From NCBI RefSeq assembly GCF_001984125.1, contig NZ_MTQL01000006.1, positions 310,001 through 374,000 on the forward strand: a stretch of DNA of 64,000 bases, read 5' to 3'. A program made the translations under genes and the position numbers. Numbering within the stretch: the stretch's first letter is position 1; the number at the start of each line of letters is the position of its first letter. The notes under the pieces are model-generated. The model saw only the letters and a list, made by a program, of their open reading frames with translations. It was not told the DNA's origin and made no database searches. Source of the stretch: Leifsonia sp. ALI-44-B. Lineage in GTDB: Bacteria; Actinomycetota; Actinomycetes; Actinomycetales; Microbacteriaceae. Positions 1 through 8,470 of this stretch are shown here, piece after piece.

Positions 1-1
1 G

Positions 2-466
2 AACATCACCGTGTTCGAGCGCGGCGAAGACGAAGCATCCGGTGACACCTTCGCTTCGGCGAAGCACGTCGCCAAGGGTGCTTACATCCTGGCCGAGGCC
101 CCGAACGGCACGCCCGACGTGATCCTCATCGCCACGGGTTCCGAACTGCAGCTCGCCGTTCAGGCGCGCGAAGACCTGGCCGCCGAGGGCATCAACGCCC
201 GCGTCGTCTCGGCTCCCGCGCTCGAATGGTTCGCCGAGCAGAGCGAGGAATACCGCGAGAAGGTGCTGCCCAAGGCCGTCACCGCTCGCGTGTCGGTCGA
301 AGCCGGGCTCTCGCTCGGCTGGCGCGAGATCGTGGGCGACCGCGGCCGCTCCGTCTCGATCGAGCACTTCGGTGCATCCGCCGACTGGAAGACCCTCTTC
401 CGCGAGTTCGGTATGACCCGCGAAGCCGTCGTCCAGGCCGCCAAAGACTCGCTCGGCGACAACTGA
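2..466 (+). CDS. tkt: Transketolase, C-terminal part (5' end outside window)
   Basis: This is the last 154 residues of transketolase, the thiamine-diphosphate enzyme that moves two-carbon ketol units between sugar phosphates in the non-oxidative pentose phosphate pathway. The frame is open to the left edge, so the thiamine-binding and pyrimidine-binding domains lie outside the window. What remains is the transketolase C-terminal domain, recognisable from [16 protein letters not shown] near its start, the conserved [11 protein letters not shown] block and the [10 protein letters not shown] block followed by a final helix. It is followed 46 bp later by tal and is the first visible gene of a pentose-phosphate operon. 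The internal GTG at position 11 is not the real start. Confidence 0.93.
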   Translation, partial: NITVFERGEDEASGDTFASAKHVAKGAYILAEAPNGTPDVILIATGSELQLAVQAREDLAAEGINARVVSAPALEWFAEQSEEYREKVLPKAVTARVSVEAGLSLGWREIVGDRGRSVSIEHFGASADWKTLFREFGMTREAVVQAAKDSLGDN

Positions 467-512
467 TCGCTCCCACGATCAGACCACCGAGCAACAAGGA
501 GAACAGAAGAAA

Positions 513-1622
513 ATGACTGAAACCAACACCGCACAGCTGTCCGCCGCCGGCGTCAGCATCTGGCTCGACGACCTGTCGCGCGAGCGCATCAAGTCCGAAG
601 GCCTGCAGAAGCTGATCGCCGAGCGCAACGTCGTCGGCGTGACCACGAACCCCACGATCTTCGCCTCGGCGCTGTCCAAGGGTGAGGCCTACGACGAGCA
701 GGTCCGCGAACTCGCCGCCGCGGGTAAAGACGTCACCGCCGCCGTGTTCGAGATCACCACGGACGACGTGGCCAATGCATCCGACATCTTCCGCCCCGTC
801 TATGACGCCTCCAAGGGCTTCGACGGCCGCGTGTCGATCGAGGTCGAGCCCGGCCTCGCGCACGACGCCGCCGGCACCATCTCCGAGGCCAAGGCACTCT
901 GGGCCAAGGTCGACCGCCCCAACGCCATGATCAAGATCCCCGCGACGATCGAGGGCCTCGAAGCCATCACGGCCGTCATCGCCGAGGGCATCAGCGTCAA
1001 CGTCACCCTGATCTTCTCGCTCGAGCGCTACCGCGAGGTCATCAACGCCTACCTGACCGGTCTCGAGAAGGCCAAGGAGGCCGGCCGCGACCTGTCGACC
1101 ATCCACTCGGTCGCCTCGTTCTTCGTGTCGCGCGTCGACACCGAGATCGACAAGCGTCTCGACGCCATCGGTTCCGACGAGGCCCTGTCGCTCAAGAGCA
1201 AGGCCGGCGTCGCCAACGCGCAGCTCGCCTACGAGGTCTTCGAGCAGAGCTTCGACTCCGAGCGCGCCCAGGTGCTGCTGCAGGCCGGCGCCAACAAGCA
1301 GCGCCCCCTGTGGGCCTCGACGGGTGTCAAGAGCCCCGAGCTGCCCGACACGCTCTACGTGACGCAGCTCGTCGCGCCGGGCGTCGTCAACACCATGCCC
1401 GAGAAGACGCTCGAGGCCACGTTCGACCACGCCGAGGTCACGGGTGACACCATCACCGGTTCCTACGACGAGGCCAACGCCATCCTCGACCGCCTGTCGG
1501 CCGTCGGCGTCTCCTACGACGAGGTCACCGCGCTGCTCGAGAAGGAGGGCGTCGAGAAGTTCATCGTCTCCTGGAACGAGCTGCTCGACACCGTCACCGC
1601 TGCTCTGGAGGCCGCCAAGTGA
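513..1622 (+). CDS. tal: Transaldolase
   Basis: Transaldolase transfers a dihydroxyacetone unit from sedoheptulose 7-phosphate to glyceraldehyde 3-phosphate through a Schiff base. The 369-residue length fits the longer actinobacterial class. The signature VTTNPTIF lies at residues 43-50, and the Schiff-base lysine is K141 in AMIKIPAT. An AAGGAG ribosome site at 496-501 lies 11 bases before the ATG. The stop overlaps the GTG start of pgi by four bases, so the two are probably translationally coupled. The pair lies inside the tkt-tal-pgi-zwf-opcA-pgl operon. Confidence 0.96.
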   Translation: MTETNTAQLSAAGVSIWLDDLSRERIKSEGLQKLIAERNVVGVTTNPTIFASALSKGEAYDEQVRELAAAGKDVTAAVFEITTDDVANASDIFRPVYDASKGFDGRVSIEVEPGLAHDAAGTISEAKALWAKVDRPNAMIKIPATIEGLEAITAVIAEGISVNVTLIFSLERYREVINAYLTGLEKAKEAGRDLSTIHSVASFFVSRVDTEIDKRLDAIGSDEALSLKSKAGVANAQLAYEVFEQSFDSERAQVLLQAGANKQRPLWASTGVKSPELPDTLYVTQLVAPGVVNTMPEKTLEATFDHAEVTGDTITGSYDEANAILDRLSAVGVSYDEVTALLEKEGVEKFIVSWNELLDTVTAALEAAK

Positions 1623-3241
1623 GTTTCAAGATCCATGTGACCGGCGCAGCCGAAGAGGCGGTGCAGAAGGTCGTCCCGACCCTCGTCGACGACCTCGTGG
1701 CTTCCGGTATCACGGCTCAGAACCCGAGCCTGTGGGGCGCGGACGCCGAGTCCGAAGCAGCCAAGCGCCTCGGCTGGGTCGAAGCGGTCAGCATCTCGCG
1801 ACCGCTCGTGGCCCAGATCGAAGAGCTGCGTGCAACCCTCACGGCGCGTGGCGTCAACCACATCGTCCTGGGTGGCATGGGCGGCTCGTCGCTGGCCCCC
1901 GAGGTCATCACCAAGACGATGGATGTCGAGCTCACCGTGCTCGACTCCACCGCCCCCGGCCAGGTGCTCTCCGCCCTGAACGACCGCCTCGAGACCAGCG
2001 CCCTCGTGGTGTCCTCGAAGTCCGGTTCGACCGTCGAGACCGACAGCCAGCGCCGCGCGTACGAGTACGCGTTCACCGAGGCCGGCATCGACCCGCGCGA
2101 GCGCATCATCGTTGTCACCGACCCGGGTTCGCCGCTCGACGCGTCGGCTCGCGAGGCCGGTTACACGGTCTTCAACGCCGACCCCAACGTCGGCGGCCGC
2201 TACTCGGCGCTCACGGCATTCGGCCTCGTGCCCTCGGGCCTCGCCGGTGTGAACCTCAACGAGCTGCTCGATGAAGCGGAGTCGGCCCTGGTCGACATCG
2301 CTATCGACGACGCCCACAACCCGGCCCTCATCCTGGCCGCCGCGATCGCGGGCACCTCGCCCCGTCGCGACAAGCTCGGCATCGTGTCCGACGGAACCCA
2401 CATCGTCGGTTTCGCCGACTGGGCCGAGCAGCTCATCGCCGAGTCCACGGGCAAGCAGGGCACCGGCATCCTGCCCGTCGTCCTCGAACCCCTGTCGACC
2501 GAGATCACGGCGGGTTACCCCGACGTGCAGATCGTTCGCCTCGTCGACGACGCCGACCAGCACCACCTGCTGAAGCACGACCGTCACGTGGGAGAAATCC
2601 TCGTTTCGGGCACGCTCGGCGCCCAGATGATGGTGTGGGAGTACGCGACCGCGATCGCCGGCCGCCTGCTCGGCATCAACCCGTTCGACCAGCCCGACGT
2701 CGAGTCGGCCAAGGTTGCAACGCGAGGCCTGCTCGACGCCCGCCCCGAAGCGACGGCCCCGGCCTTCGTCGACGGCGGCATCGAAGTGCGCGGCACCTCG
2801 AACGTGGTCGCGGGCGCTTCCAGCGTCTCGGCCGTCGTCGATGCCCTGCTCGCCGAGCTCGGACCCGACGGTTACGTGGCCATCCAGGCCTACGTCAACC
2901 GACTGGCACTCCCCCAGCTCGACGGCATCCGCGACCTGCTCGCGGCTCGCGCCGGACGCCCCGTGACCTTCGGATGGGGACCCCGGTTCCTGCACTCCAC
3001 CGGTCAGTACCACAAGGGTGGCCCGGCCACCGGCGTGTTCCTGCAGATCACCGAGGTCTCGAACGTCGACCTCGAAATCCCGGAACGTCCGTTCACCTTC
3101 GGCCAGCTGATCCAGGCTCAGGCCGCCGGTGACGCCAGCGTGCTCGCCGAGCACGGCCGTCCAGTCGTCACCCTCACGCTCACCGATGCGCAGGCGGATG
3201 TCGAAAAACTCTTCGAATCCCTGAACGCTTCCGAGCGTTAG
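1619..3241 (+). CDS. pgi: Glucose-6-phosphate isomerase (Tal-Pgi fusion-type)
   Basis: A 540-residue phosphoglucose isomerase that interconverts glucose 6-phosphate and fructose 6-phosphate. Two SIS-type sugar-phosphate sites are visible: [12 protein letters not shown] at residues 85-96 and SKSGSTVET at 133-141. A C-terminal [12 protein letters not shown] block matches the conserved isomerase end. The sequence looks more like the isomerase half of bifunctional transaldolase/isomerase proteins than like the E. coli-type enzyme. That fits its position immediately after tal with a four-base overlap (GTG start inside the tal stop). The start is set by this overlap. It links glycolysis to the oxidative pentose phosphate genes downstream. 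Confidence 0.9.
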   Translation: MSFKIHVTGAAEEAVQKVVPTLVDDLVASGITAQNPSLWGADAESEAAKRLGWVEAVSISRPLVAQIEELRATLTARGVNHIVLGGMGGSSLAPEVITKTMDVELTVLDSTAPGQVLSALNDRLETSALVVSSKSGSTVETDSQRRAYEYAFTEAGIDPRERIIVVTDPGSPLDASAREAGYTVFNADPNVGGRYSALTAFGLVPSGLAGVNLNELLDEAESALVDIAIDDAHNPALILAAAIAGTSPRRDKLGIVSDGTHIVGFADWAEQLIAESTGKQGTGILPVVLEPLSTEITAGYPDVQIVRLVDDADQHHLLKHDRHVGEILVSGTLGAQMMVWEYATAIAGRLLGINPFDQPDVESAKVATRGLLDARPEATAPAFVDGGIEVRGTSNVVAGASSVSAVVDALLAELGPDGYVAIQAYVNRLALPQLDGIRDLLAARAGRPVTFGWGPRFLHSTGQYHKGGPATGVFLQITEVSNVDLEIPERPFTFGQLIQAQAAGDASVLAEHGRPVVTLTLTDAQADVEKLFESLNASER

Positions 3242-3257
3242 GCACACAAGGAGCAGT

Positions 3258-4802
3258 ATGTCCCCGGTGGAAATCACCCCGGAGTTCAACCCGCTGCGGT
3301 TGCCCTCCGACCGCCGTCTCAACCGGATTGCCGGGCCCAGCGGCCTGATCATCTTCGGTGTGACCGGCGACCTTTCCCGCAAGAAACTCATGCCGGCGGT
3401 CTACGACCTGGCGAACCGGGGGCTCTTGCCCCCCGGTTTCGCCCTGGTCGGTTTCGCCCGGCGTGACTGGGAAGACCAAGACTTCATGGAGGTCGTCCAC
3501 GACGCCGTGAAGCAGCACGCCCGCACCGAATACCGCGAAGAGGTCTGGGCGCAGCTTGCCCAGGGCATCCGCTTCGTTCCCGGTGAATTCGGCGACGAAG
3601 AGGCGTTCGAGAAGCTCAAGGAGACTATCCACGAGCTCGACCGCGAGCGGGGAACGATGGGCAACCACGCGTTCTACCTCTCGATCCCGCCCAAGGCGTT
3701 CCCGCTGGTCACCGAGCAGCTGCGCCGCTCGGGGCTGGCCGAACCCGCCGATGGCGAGTGGCGCCGCGTCGTCATCGAGAAGCCCTTCGGAAGCGACCTC
3801 AAGACGGCTCGCGAACTGAACGCTGTCGTCGAGTCGGTCTTCCCGGCCGACTCGGTGTTCCGCATCGACCACTACCTCGGCAAGGAGACGGTCCAGAACA
3901 TCCTGGCGCTGCGCTTCGCCAACGAGATGTACGAGCCGATCTGGAACGCCAACTATGTCGACCACGTGCAGATCACGATGGCCGAGGACATCGGCGTCGG
4001 CGGCCGTGCCGGTTACTACGATGGCATCGGCGCAGCCCGCGACGTCATCCAGAACCACCTGCTGCAGCTGCTCGCGCTGACCGCCATGGAGGAGCCCATC
4101 TCCTTCGACGCGGCTGATCTGCGTGCCGAGAAAGAGAAGGTGCTCGCGGCGGTTCGTCTGCCCGAAGACCTCTCCACCTCGACCGCTCGCGGCCAGTACG
4201 CCGGTGGATGGCAGGGTGGCGAAGAGGTCCTCGGATTCCTGGACGAAGACGGGATGAACCCCGAATCGACCACCGAGACCTACGCCGCCATGCGCCTCGA
4301 CATCAACACGCGTCGTTGGGCCGGTGTGCCGTTCTACCTGCGTGCGGGTAAGCGTCTGGGGCGCCGCGTGACCGAGATCGCCGTCGTGTTCAAGCGTGCG
4401 CCGCAGTACCTCTTCGAGAAGAGCCAGACCTCCGAGCTGGGCGAGAACGCACTCGTGATCCGCGTTCAGCCCGACGAGGGTGTCACCATCCGGTTCGGCT
4501 CGAAGGTTCCTGGTGCCGCCATGCAGGTGCGCGACGTGACCATGGACTTCGGTTATGGTCACGCGTTCACCGAGGCGAGCCCCGAGGCTTACGAGCGCCT
4601 GATCCTCGACGTCCTCCTGGGCGACCCGCCCCTGTTCCCCCGCCACGAAGAGGTCGAACTCTCGTGGAAGATCCTCGACCCGATCGAAGAGTTCTGGGCG
4701 AAGCAGGGTGGAAAGCTCGAGCAGTACCAGCCGGGCACCTGGGGCCCTGCCGGTGCCGATGAATTGATGGCCCGCGACGGCCGAACCTGGAGGCGTCCAT
4801 GA
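3258..4802 (+). CDS. zwf: Glucose-6-phosphate 1-dehydrogenase
   Basis: The NADP-linked first enzyme of the oxidative pentose phosphate pathway, converting glucose 6-phosphate to 6-phosphogluconolactone. At 514 residues it has the usual length. The N-terminal dinucleotide-binding motif FGVTGDLSRKK begins at residue 33, and the active-site motif DHYLGKE is at 204-210. An AAGGAGCAG ribosome site precedes the ATG. The gene lies 16 bp after pgi, and its stop overlaps the start of opcA by four bases, as expected for an enzyme whose activity depends on OpcA in actinobacteria. Confidence 0.97.
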   Translation: MSPVEITPEFNPLRLPSDRRLNRIAGPSGLIIFGVTGDLSRKKLMPAVYDLANRGLLPPGFALVGFARRDWEDQDFMEVVHDAVKQHARTEYREEVWAQLAQGIRFVPGEFGDEEAFEKLKETIHELDRERGTMGNHAFYLSIPPKAFPLVTEQLRRSGLAEPADGEWRRVVIEKPFGSDLKTARELNAVVESVFPADSVFRIDHYLGKETVQNILALRFANEMYEPIWNANYVDHVQITMAEDIGVGGRAGYYDGIGAARDVIQNHLLQLLALTAMEEPISFDAADLRAEKEKVLAAVRLPEDLSTSTARGQYAGGWQGGEEVLGFLDEDGMNPESTTETYAAMRLDINTRRWAGVPFYLRAGKRLGRRVTEIAVVFKRAPQYLFEKSQTSELGENALVIRVQPDEGVTIRFGSKVPGAAMQVRDVTMDFGYGHAFTEASPEAYERLILDVLLGDPPLFPRHEEVELSWKILDPIEEFWAKQGGKLEQYQPGTWGPAGADELMARDGRTWRRP

Positions 4803-5785
4803 TCGTCGATCTTCCCGACACGACGACGAGCAAGATCACCAAGAAGCTCGTCACGATTCGCGACGAGGGTGGCGCTGTCGCCCTCGGCCGCGTGCTGACT
4901 CTCGTGATCGCCGCCGAATTCGGCACCGAAGAGGTGGCGATCGAGGCGGCCAACGATGCATCGCGCGAGCACCCCATGCGCGTGATCGTGCTGGCCAAAG
5001 AGCCTGAGGATGCCGCGGGATCGTCCGCGACCGCCGCGGCCACCAAGACGGCTCGCCTCGACGCGCAGATCCGCGTTGGCGGCGACGCCGGCGCGAGCGA
5101 AGTCATCATCCTGCGCGCCTACGGCGAAGCGGGCAACAACGAGGAAAGCCTGATCACCGGCCTCCTCCTGCCCGACGCCCCCGTGGTCGCCTGGTGGCCC
5201 GGTAAGGCACCCGAGGTGGCTTCCACGTCTCCTCTCGGACGCATCGCTCAGCGACGCATCACCGATGCCTCGGCTCAGGATGATCCGCACGAAGCCCTGC
5301 TGCACCTGGCGCGCACCTACGCGCCCGGTGATACCGACTTCGCGTGGACGCGTCTGACGCTGTGGCGGGCGCAGCTCGCCGCCGTTCTCGACCAGCCGCC
5401 GTACGAGCCCGTGCTCGAGGCGCAGGTGTCGGGTGCGGCCGACTCGCCCTCGACGGTTCTTCTCGCCGCCTGGCTGCAACTGCAGCTCAAGGTGAACGTG
5501 AAGCACGAGTTGACCTCGCGCGGCGCCGGGTCTTCCGGCATCCATGGTGTGCGGTTGACGCGTGCTTCGGGAGACATCGACCTCGAGCGTCCGGTTGCCA
5601 ACGTCGCGACTCTCGTCCAGCCGAACCAGCCGACGCACGACCTCGCATTACCACGTCGCAGCCTGCGTGACTGCCTCGCCGAGGAATTGCGTAGACTCGA
5701 TCCTGACGATTTGTACGGCGACGTGCTCACAACTGGTCTCGGTCAGCTCGACGAGGCTGAATTGCCCACGAAAGGCTCAAACTAG
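4799..5785 (+). CDS. opcA: Glucose-6-phosphate dehydrogenase assembly protein OpcA
   Basis: A 328-residue OpcA homologue. In cyanobacteria and actinobacteria this protein associates with Zwf and is needed for full dehydrogenase activity; it has no known catalytic role of its own. The call rests on the N-terminal MIVDLPDTTTSKI stretch, a central LLLPDAPVVAWWPGKAP block and, above all, its place between zwf and pgl. The ATG overlaps the zwf stop (ATGA), and its own stop abuts the pgl start codon with no gap, so the three are tightly coupled. Confidence 0.93.
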   Translation: MIVDLPDTTTSKITKKLVTIRDEGGAVALGRVLTLVIAAEFGTEEVAIEAANDASREHPMRVIVLAKEPEDAAGSSATAAATKTARLDAQIRVGGDAGASEVIILRAYGEAGNNEESLITGLLLPDAPVVAWWPGKAPEVASTSPLGRIAQRRITDASAQDDPHEALLHLARTYAPGDTDFAWTRLTLWRAQLAAVLDQPPYEPVLEAQVSGAADSPSTVLLAAWLQLQLKVNVKHELTSRGAGSSGIHGVRLTRASGDIDLERPVANVATLVQPNQPTHDLALPRRSLRDCLAEELRRLDPDDLYGDVLTTGLGQLDEAELPTKGSN

Positions 5786-6556
5786 ATGACCAACGATCGA
5801 CGCGTGCTGGTTCACCCAGACAACACCGCTCTCTTCGGATCGGTAGCTGCCCGGTTCATAACCAAAACCGTCGACCTGTTGGACGATCTGGGGACAGCGA
5901 ACATCGTCCTCACCGGGGGTCGCGCCGGCACCGGCGTGATGAGCGCCATCAACGAGTCCAGCGCACGCGACAGCGTCGACTGGACTCGGGTGCACTTCTG
6001 GTGGGGCGATGAGCGCTTCGTTCCGGCCGGTCACGAGGATCGCAACGATGTCGGGGCGCGTGCCGCTCTGCTCGACCACATCCCCGTGCCCGCCGAGAAC
6101 ATCCACCCGTTCCCGGCTTCTGACGAGGTCGCCGATCTCGACGAGGCCGTGGCCGTCTACACGGCCGAGCTCGCGAGGTTCGCGATGGATGGCAACGAGG
6201 TCCCGCGCTTCGACATCACCTTCTTGGGTGTCGGGCCCGACGGGCACATCGCGTCGCTCTTCCCCGACCGTCCCGAGGTGGGCGTGAAAGACGTTCCTGT
6301 GGTTGCCGTGCGCGATGCGCCGAAGCCGCCGCCCCTGCGCCTCAGCCTGACCCGTCCGGTGCTCAACGGCTCCGACCGCATCTGGCTGGTTCTTTCGGGC
6401 GCCGACAAGGCGGCCGCCCTCGGCCTCGGCATGGCGGGCGCGAGCTTCCATGAGGTTCCGGTTGCCGGTATCAAGGGTCGCAAGCGCACTGTCTTCTTCG
6501 TCGATCAGGACGCCGCGGCTGAAGTTCCGGAGTCGCTCATCGCGCCGTCCTACTAG
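5786..6556 (+). CDS. pgl: 6-phosphogluconolactonase
   Basis: Hydrolyses 6-phosphogluconolactone to 6-phosphogluconate, the step after Zwf. The 256-residue protein belongs to the DevB/NagB-like sugar-phosphate family: an LTGGRAGTG loop near residue 42, WWGDERFVP at 72-80 and the catalytic-region motif FLGVGPDGHIASLFP at 146-160. An AAAGG ribosome site lies inside the end of opcA. It is the last gene of the plus-strand operon, since a strong terminator follows within about 30 bp. No gnd gene (6-phosphogluconate dehydrogenase) is in the window. Confidence 0.96.
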   Translation: MTNDRRVLVHPDNTALFGSVAARFITKTVDLLDDLGTANIVLTGGRAGTGVMSAINESSARDSVDWTRVHFWWGDERFVPAGHEDRNDVGARAALLDHIPVPAENIHPFPASDEVADLDEAVAVYTAELARFAMDGNEVPRFDITFLGVGPDGHIASLFPDRPEVGVKDVPVVAVRDAPKPPPLRLSLTRPVLNGSDRIWLVLSGADKAAALGLGMAGASFHEVPVAGIKGRKRTVFFVDQDAAAEVPESLIAPSY

Positions 6557-6586
6557 GCCCGTCCCGGAGAATCGGAGAATCGCTGA

Positions 6587-6623
6587 ATCGCCTCCTCGCC
6601 ACCGTGCGGGGAGGCGATTTTGT
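6587..6623 (+). terminator. Terminator of the pentose-phosphate operon
   Basis: A hairpin with arms ATCGCCTCC (6587-6595) and GGAGGCGAT (6610-6618), extended inward by further pairs, is followed by a short T run. It lies 30 bp after the pgl stop and ends the plus-strand operon. Confidence 0.85.
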
Positions 6624-6883
6624 GTGCGTGCGACGTGTGTGTGGCTGAGCCTTGTTCAGCAGGGAATCGGTATCGCGGCCCAGCTCACGGGCTGCCTTCA
6701 TTATGCCCACACGTGTGATTCCCAAACCCTTTCCGCCGCGGGCTTGCTGAGCCCTGCGCGGGAGTATGCCGAGGGGTCCTTCGTCTGAATCGTCGAGGCA
6801 GCACAGATCGCCGGGTAAGTCCCCCCGCGCGGCTTAGCCGCGCCCGTTCAGGATGGGAGCCTCGGGTAGCGCCTTGCGGACAC
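6624..6883. other. Non-coding stretch rich in inverted repeats; possible structured RNA
   Basis: About 260 bp between the pgl and rbpA terminators without a credible gene. It is dense in inverted repeats. GCTGA/TCAGC forms a hairpin near 6647-6663. GGGAATC (about 6663) can pair with GATTCCC (about 6717), enclosing a GCCC/GGGC stem. The palindrome CACACGTGTG is near 6709. GCGCGGC-TTA-GCCGCGC is a tight hairpin near 6828, just after a run of six C. On the minus strand a CATAAT -10-like box lies near 6699. I do not recognise tmRNA, RNase P RNA or SRP RNA in it. A 6S/Ms1-like or other small RNA is possible but unproven; a merely decayed intergenic stretch is the alternative. Confidence 0.3.
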
Positions 6884-6886
6884 ACA

Positions 6887-6923
6887 GAGAGGGCCGGGAA
6901 CGTGTGTTCCCGGCCCTCTCTGC
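6887..6923 (-). terminator. Hairpin terminator of rbpA
   Basis: A near-perfect long inverted repeat (arms AGAGAGGGCCGGGAAC and its complement, short GTGT loop) lies just beyond the rbpA stop. There is no clear T run on either side, so termination by hairpin alone is inferred. It could act on both strands. Confidence 0.7.
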
Positions 6924-6947
6924 GTGAATCAGTGCGTGCGTTCGCGT

Positions 6948-7319
6948 CTACTTTTTCGCCGAGGCGAGCGTTCCGCGACGTGCGCGGAGCTGCTGAAGAG
7001 CCTCTTCGAGCAGCTGCTCGGCTTCTTCCTCGGTGCGACGTTCCTTCACGTATGCGAGGTGCGTCTTGTAGGGCTCGAGCTTCGACAGTGCCGGCGGGTT
7101 CGCCCGGTCGCGACCGGCCGGAAGACCGGATGCGGGGCAGTCGATCGTCTCGGGGATCTCCTCGTCGGGCAGGTTTGCCGCGAAGTGGCGAACCGTCTCG
7201 TTGCCGAGGGCGTCCCAGTAAGACACCGCCACGCGCTCGGCGTGGAAACCGTGGTCTTGCTCCCCCATGGGGCCTGCGCCTACGCGGGATCCCCGGATTG
7301 CGCTTCCTCCTGCAGCCAT
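6948..7319 (-). CDS. rbpA: RNA polymerase-binding protein RbpA
   Basis: RbpA is an actinobacteria-specific transcription factor. It binds group 1 and 2 sigma factors and RNA polymerase, stabilises open complexes and affects rifampicin sensitivity. The 123-residue protein has the flexible N-terminal segment with SAIRGSRVGAGPMGE, the core with VSYWDALGNETVRHFA, and a C-terminal helical sigma-interaction region starting near PYKTHLAYVKERR. Only one cysteine remains in the core, so zinc binding by this copy is doubtful. A perfect AGAAGGAGAT ribosome site lies six bases upstream of the ATG. It follows secG by 30 bp on the same strand. Confidence 0.95.
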   Translation of the reverse strand: MAAGGSAIRGSRVGAGPMGEQDHGFHAERVAVSYWDALGNETVRHFAANLPDEEIPETIDCPASGLPAGRDRANPPALSKLEPYKTHLAYVKERRTEEEAEQLLEEALQQLRARRGTLASAKK

Positions 7320-7349
7320 GTGCCTATCTCCTTCTGTCTGACTCGGCGA

Positions 7350-7601
7350 TCAAACGCCGGACTGGAACTTGGTGATCAAACCCAACGCCACGATGGTGGC
7401 GAACCACACCAGGCCCAGGATGACCGTGATGCGGTTGAGGTTTCGTTCGGCGACACCGGAGGACCCGAGGTTCGACGACATACCCCCACCGAACATGTCG
7501 GAGAGCCCGCCACCTCGCCCCTTGTGCAAGAGGATGAGGAACGTGAGCAGGAGGCTCGTGATGCCGAGCACAACCAGCAGTACTACCTGAAGAATTTCCA
7601 C
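7350..7601 (-). CDS. secG: Preprotein translocase subunit SecG
   Basis: The small membrane subunit of the SecYEG export channel. The 83-residue protein has two predicted membrane helices (about residues 3-24 and 58-77) joined by a glycine-rich cytoplasmic loop containing GRGGGLSDMFGGG, the hallmark of SecG. The start is GTG with an AAAGG site five to six bases upstream. It follows tpiA on the same strand, as in many actinobacteria where secG trails the gap-pgk-tpi cluster. A candidate promoter with a perfect TATAAT box sits in the 80-bp gap before it. Confidence 0.95.
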   Translation of the reverse strand: MEILQVVLLVVLGITSLLLTFLILLHKGRGGGLSDMFGGGMSSNLGSSGVAERNLNRITVILGLVWFATIVALGLITKFQSGV

Positions 7602-7647
7602 GGGGGCCTTTCATACGGCGGAACCGGAATTCCGGCGACCGTCGTCA

Positions 7648-7671
7648 ATTATAGCGGGAGAAGCGCGTCAA
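7648..7671 (-). promoter_or_regulatory. Candidate promoter of secG-rbpA
   Basis: On the minus strand a perfect TATAAT box (7648-7653) lies in the tpiA-secG gap, giving a leader of about 40 bases. A TTGACG element (7666-7671) is present upstream, but the spacing is only 12 bases. The -10 therefore probably works with another, weaker -35. Confidence 0.4.
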
Positions 7672-7681
7672 ACCTCGAACG

Positions 7682-8470
7682 TCACACACCAACATGTTTC
7701 TGGTAGCGCACGATGCTCGAGAATTCGTTCAGGTCGAGGCTCGCGCCGCCGACGAGAGCGCCGTCCACGTTGGGCTCACGCATGAAGCCCGCGATGTTGT
7801 TGGCTTTCACCGATCCGCCATAGAGAATACGAGTCTTCTGCGCGACCTCGTCACCCAGCGTCTCACGGATGACGTCGCGCAGAGCCGCGGCAACGTTCTC
7901 CGCCTGCTCGGGCGTGGCCGCCTGGCCGGAACCGATAGCCCACACGGGCTCGTAGGCCACGACGATGTCGGCGGTCGACGAGATCTTCGACAGGGCGACC
8001 TTCAGCTGCGCGACGGGCACGGCACTCGGGCCGTGCTTCTCGAGGTCTTCGCTCGTCTCCCCCACGCAGATGACGGGAACGACGTTGTGCTGCACGGCTG
8101 CAGCAACCTTGCCGGCGATCTGTTCGTCGGTCTCGTTGTGCAGCGTGCGCCGCTCCGAGTGGCCGACGATGACGTAGCCGCACTCGAGTGCCCGCAGGAA
8201 CGTGGCGGAGATCTCGCCGGTGTAGGCGCCCGACTCGTGCTCCGAGACATCCTGAGCGCCATAGGCGATGGGCAGCTTGTCTGCCGCAACCAGCGTCTGC
8301 ACCGAGCGGATGTCGGTGAACGGCGGGAACACGGCGACCTCGACGGTGCTCGGATCGTGCTTGGCATCGGACAGGCTCCACGCCAACTTCTGCACGAACG
8401 CGATCGCCTGCAGGTGGTCGAGGTTGAGCTTCCAGTTGCCCGCGATGAGCGGGGTGCGGGTGTTTACCAT
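7682..8470 (-). CDS. tpiA: Triosephosphate isomerase
   Basis: Interconverts dihydroxyacetone phosphate and glyceraldehyde 3-phosphate. The 262-residue TIM-barrel protein has all catalytic parts: K14 in AGNWKLN, H104 in VGHSERR and E174 in YEPVWAIG, plus a GGSVKANN phosphate-binding loop near the C-terminus. It is the third gene of a gap-pgk-tpiA operon and overlaps the end of pgk by seven bases, so its translation is probably coupled to pgk. Confidence 0.97.
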   Translation of the reverse strand: MVNTRTPLIAGNWKLNLDHLQAIAFVQKLAWSLSDAKHDPSTVEVAVFPPFTDIRSVQTLVAADKLPIAYGAQDVSEHESGAYTGEISATFLRALECGYVIVGHSERRTLHNETDEQIAGKVAAAVQHNVVPVICVGETSEDLEKHGPSAVPVAQLKVALSKISSTADIVVAYEPVWAIGSGQAATPEQAENVAAALRDVIRETLGDEVAQKTRILYGGSVKANNIAGFMREPNVDGALVGGASLDLNEFSSIVRYQKHVGV

